From positions 1-50,029 of the forward strand of contig CAZJZV010000011.1 in assembly GCA_964550635.1 (NCBI GenBank): a stretch of DNA of 50,029 bases, given 5' to 3'. Shown one piece after another: positions 47,537 through 50,029 of the stretch. The notes under the pieces were generated by a model. It made no database searches. It worked only from the letters and a program-made list of their open reading frames with translations, and had not been told where the DNA came from. How positions within the stretch are numbered: position 1 is the stretch's first letter; each line of letters starts with the position of its first letter. The stretch comes from RGIG4097 sp964550635 (GTDB lineage Bacteria; Bacillota; Clostridia; Christensenellales; CAG-917). A program made the position numbers and the translations under genes.

Positions 47537-49861
47537 ATGAAAAAAAGACTAATCCTTGCACTCGTATTCGTACTCACGATTTCCTTCATAGTCGGCACCC
47601 TCGTCGGCTGTGATGAGATTTTCAAGAAAAACGACGAAAGAGATGCAAATCAAATCGTAGCCACCGTCACTTACGGAAATCAGACCGCAACGGTGTCCAA
47701 AGGTGAATTGACCGCAAGTTTCAACAGCTATGCCTACACTTACGTGAACTACTACGGCATGTCCTATCAAGAAACTGCGGACTATATCGTGAAGTCCCTT
47801 GCGCAACGCGAACTTCTCGTTTTGTTTGCAAAAGACGAAATCACCAAGGCGTACGTCGCCGCAGGCAAACTCCCTGCAGGCTCCGTCCCCGAACTTGTTT
47901 CTTTCGAGCAACTTCTCACGAAGAGCGAGATTTCCAAGGCTATCGACGAAACGAACGCCGATATGAATTCTTCCCTTGCGACGCTCATCGAAAACCTCGT
48001 CCTTGACGACAGTTACAACAACGCCGAAGAGGAAGAAGTCGAAGAAACCGTCGAAGTCACCGATCCCGTCAAGGTCAGATACGAATCTTTGGGCGGTAGC
48101 GACGTCGAAACCGTCACCATCCAAAAAGGTCAAAAAACCACCGCTCCCACCGCTCCTACTTATAGCGGTTATGCGTTCTACGGTTGGTTCACCAAAAACG
48201 GCTCCGCCGACGGCGATTGGGGTACGAAGTTCGATTTCGACAACACCGCAATCGACAAGTCCGTCACCCTTTACGCAAAATGGGTTAAGAGCTTGACCGC
48301 AAGAGCAACTATGCCCGAAGAAGAAGAGAAAGACGACTACGATCCCGATAGCGAAGACGTCACCGTCAGCGAAAGATTCTTCGACAAGGACTTCAACGCA
48401 AACGAATCCTACGTCGCAAAAATCAAATCCAAAGAAATCGAACTCGATATCGAAACCGAAATCAAGGACGAAGATTTCGCAACCTACGTTGATAGAGGTA
48501 TTGCGGAACTCAAAAAGAATATCAAATCCAACTTCCGCGATTACGACTACTATCTCACTGCCGAGATGAAGACCGTTCTCATCACGAAACTCGAACGCTA
48601 TATCGGCAACGAAGTCAACGTGTCCGAATCCGAAGTCAACGCAAGATTTGCAAAACTCGTCAAGGACAACAAGGAAACCTTCAATGCAAGCGAATCTTCT
48701 TATAGCTCCGCACTCACAAGCTCCCTTTCCACCACCTACTTCCACAAGTTCACCGTGGACGAGAACAATAGCGGTTACGGCTTCGTGCAAAATATCCTTC
48801 TCAAGCTCAGCCAAGAAGACACCGATTATCTCGTCAATCTCGTGAAAGAAGGAACTTTGCCCAAAGAGAACATTCTCACTCTCCGTGACCAAAAACTCTC
48901 CGCAATCAAAGTGAACGTGTCCAACCCCGAATACGATCCCGAAGCCGAAATCAACTACGGCGAAGGCGTCACCATCGTCGATCCTATGACCGACCCCGCC
49001 AACCCCTACAACGATTACACCGCGGACGGCAAAGGCACCAAAACCCCCGACGCGACTTATCAAAAGGAAGGCGGAAACAACTATGCGAATATTCTTTCCT
49101 TTGGAAAGGATGCGGACGGCAACTTTGCAATCACCTACAACGTCAGCGAATGTCCTTCGATGCCTTATATGATTGAAACGGTTTCCGCACTCGGCACGAA
49201 CGGTATCGTTGAACAAATCTACAACAGTTTTGAATCCGTCAAAGCGTTCGTCACCGCAGGCGAACTCACCTACGGTCAAGGCATCTACTGGCTCAACAAA
49301 GTCGCAACCGCTTGGGTATATCTCGTGGGCGACGACGGCGGTATGACTTCTACCGATAGCAACAACGGCGGTCTCGGTTATCTCATCACCCCCGATGGCG
49401 AAGATAGCAGTTATCTCTCCGAATTTACCGACCTTGCTCGCGGTCTTATCAAGAAAGGCGCAGGCACCTACTCCGTGGACGGCACCGCAACTCAAGGCAA
49501 CTTCTATTGCTTTGCAGACTCCTTCATCGAAAGCGGTTCGACTTCCAACGCGTATGCGGGCATCTTCATCTTGATGTGCTCCTACAAAGCGTGGGATAAG
49601 GACGCGTACAACGCTTGCACCGGCAACGTTTTGACCGCAGATGTAGACGGCAGCGGTGTCCTTCCCAGCGACTATATCCTGTCCTACGGCGCAACCGCGG
49701 ATGACAACGTAACCGTCGGCGAGCAAGTCGAAAACGACCTTACCGAAGGCAAACAATCCGACCTTTACAACCAAAGAGCCAACAACATGGGACTCAAATA
49801 TGCGGATACCATCCAATATCATGAGAAGGTGTATAAGTCCCTTTGGAAAGACTTAGACTAA
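47537..49861 (+). CDS. large SurA/PrsA-like lipoprotein with an InlB-type repeat
   Basis: A 774-residue lipoprotein. The signal peptide ends in LVGC with Cys25. The following part (ATVSKGELTASFNSYAY... about 40-160) resembles the N-terminal chaperone domain of SurA/PrsA foldases. Residues 178-250 form one InlB B-type repeat ending SGYAFYGWFTKNG...SVTLYAKW. A highly acidic linker follows (EEEEKDDYDPDSED), then a helical region (about 300-450) and a tyrosine/glycine-rich C-terminal half without recognised domain. No parvulin motif is evident. In Bacillota a PrsA-like foldase often follows mfd, so a role in folding or holding secreted proteins is likely but unproven. Confidence 0.82.
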   Translation: MKKRLILALVFVLTISFIVGTLVGCDEIFKKNDERDANQIVATVTYGNQTATVSKGELTASFNSYAYTYVNYYGMSYQETADYIVKSLAQRELLVLFAKDEITKAYVAAGKLPAGSVPELVSFEQLLTKSEISKAIDETNADMNSSLATLIENLVLDDSYNNAEEEEVEETVEVTDPVKVRYESLGGSDVETVTIQKGQKTTAPTAPTYSGYAFYGWFTKNGSADGDWGTKFDFDNTAIDKSVTLYAKWVKSLTARATMPEEEEKDDYDPDSEDVTVSERFFDKDFNANESYVAKIKSKEIELDIETEIKDEDFATYVDRGIAELKKNIKSNFRDYDYYLTAEMKTVLITKLERYIGNEVNVSESEVNARFAKLVKDNKETFNASESSYSSALTSSLSTTYFHKFTVDENNSGYGFVQNILLKLSQEDTDYLVNLVKEGTLPKENILTLRDQKLSAIKVNVSNPEYDPEAEINYGEGVTIVDPMTDPANPYNDYTADGKGTKTPDATYQKEGGNNYANILSFGKDADGNFAITYNVSECPSMPYMIETVSALGTNGIVEQIYNSFESVKAFVTAGELTYGQGIYWLNKVATAWVYLVGDDGGMTSTDSNNGGLGYLITPDGEDSSYLSEFTDLARGLIKKGAGTYSVDGTATQGNFYCFADSFIESGSTSNAYAGIFILMCSYKAWDKDAYNACTGNVLTADVDGSGVLPSDYILSYGATADDNVTVGEQVENDLTEGKQSDLYNQRANNMGLKYADTIQYHEKVYKSLWKDLD

Positions 49862-49886
49862 AACCGCGCTATTTGGCGCATAACAT

Positions 49887-49913
49887 AAAAGCACTCTACA
49901 AAGAGTGCTTTTT
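49887..49913 (+). terminator. intrinsic terminator after the large lipoprotein gene
   Basis: Stem AAAAGCACTC / GAGTGCTTTT with a 6-nt loop and T-rich tail, 25 nt after the stop. Confidence 0.92.
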
Positions 49914-49922
49914 ATGTTGCTG

Positions 49923-49988
49923 TCGCTTTCTTTGAAAGCGAAATAAAGTGAGTGCTTGCACCCTAATCACCATTCCCCCTTCCTCACG
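49923..49988 (-). repeat. dispersed repeat block, copy 2 (copy 1 at 240-305)
   Basis: This is the inverse-oriented counterpart of 240-305. It contains the hairpin TCGCTTTC / GAAAGCGA (49923-49941) and the complement of GTGAGGAAGGGGGA. The sequence beyond it (49989-50029) is C/T-rich with a CCTTAAAAGG core and has no counterpart at the left edge; the element probably continues outside the window. Confidence 0.7.
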
Positions 49989-50029
49989 TGTTTCCCCTAT
50001 TGCCGTTCCCCCTTAAAAGGGAACCCACG

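Noticed and set aside
47549..49822. 757-codon open frame on the minus strand
   Set aside because: It is the antisense mirror of the large lipoprotein gene, which has promoter, Shine-Dalgarno, lipobox and terminator. The mirror has none of these.
1..50029. tRNA, rRNA or CRISPR arrays
   Set aside because: No cloverleaf with T-arm consensus, no rRNA segment and no regularly spaced repeat array was recognised on reading. A covariance-model scan was not possible here.

Overview
The window looks like the chromosome of a low-to-moderate G+C Bacillota bacterium, most likely an uncultured gut-type Clostridia. The evidence is the gene order (glmU-like/pth/mfd/foldase lipoprotein; walJ/.../rlmH; ecfA-ecfT-truA), a transketolase split into two subunits, paired short ChrA proteins, Shine-Dalgarno starts, sigma-A-type promoters almost always with 17-bp spacers, and HrcA/CIRCE control of a small heat-shock protein. 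Order-level placement is not possible from the sequence alone. No rRNA, tRNA or CRISPR array was seen.

Layout. 1-436 holds a MITE-like repeat and a terminator. 437-3240 (minus) is a split transketolase operon with an unknown third gene. 3385-5927 carries a small exported protein and a zinc-ribbon membrane protein. 6032-7196 is a MarR regulator and a nitroreductase-like protein sharing one operator motif. 7259-10431 (minus) has two membrane proteins and a ChrA pair. 10510-12290 holds an anchored alpha/beta hydrolase, a 2[4Fe-4S] ferredoxin and dUTPase. 12417-16339 (minus) is an alpha-galactosidase / D-aminoacylase-like / AlkD-like operon. 16530-18833 has Hsp20 with two CIRCE sites and an FGGY sugar kinase. 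19047-22315 has an M1-peptidase lipoprotein, a PRC-barrel protein and a CwlD-like amidase around a DnaA-box-like cluster. 22512-27132 has nagA, a frameshifted flavin-reductase-like gene and a circularly permuted GH3 beta-glucosidase.

27151-29721 is the foreign-looking part: a polyvalent-protein-like reading frame with no normal start, with two small well-formed genes overprinted in its polar linkers, and running into the terminator of truA. 29712-33059 (minus) is truA, ecfT and a fused EcfA1-EcfA2. 33204-37999 is a small unknown gene, glnS and a three-gene zinc-ribbon/membrane-protein cassette. 38078-41851 is walJ, two CPBP membrane proteases, rlmH and tadA. 42095-42253 (minus) is a 52-residue exported peptide. 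42392-49861 is a GlmU-like acetyltransferase, pth, mfd and a large lipoprotein carrying an InlB-type repeat. The last 110 bases hold a second copy of part of the repeat seen at the left edge.

The genes are mostly housekeeping (translation quality, tRNA modification, repair, cofactor uptake) and carbohydrate use (GH27, GH3, FGGY kinase, NagA, transketolase). The best candidates for something new are the overprinted small genes at 27458 and 27977, the zinc-ribbon/4-TM cassette at 35232-37999, the tandem CPBP proteases placed between walJ and rlmH, and the GlmU-locus protein that has lost its nucleotidyltransferase signature.
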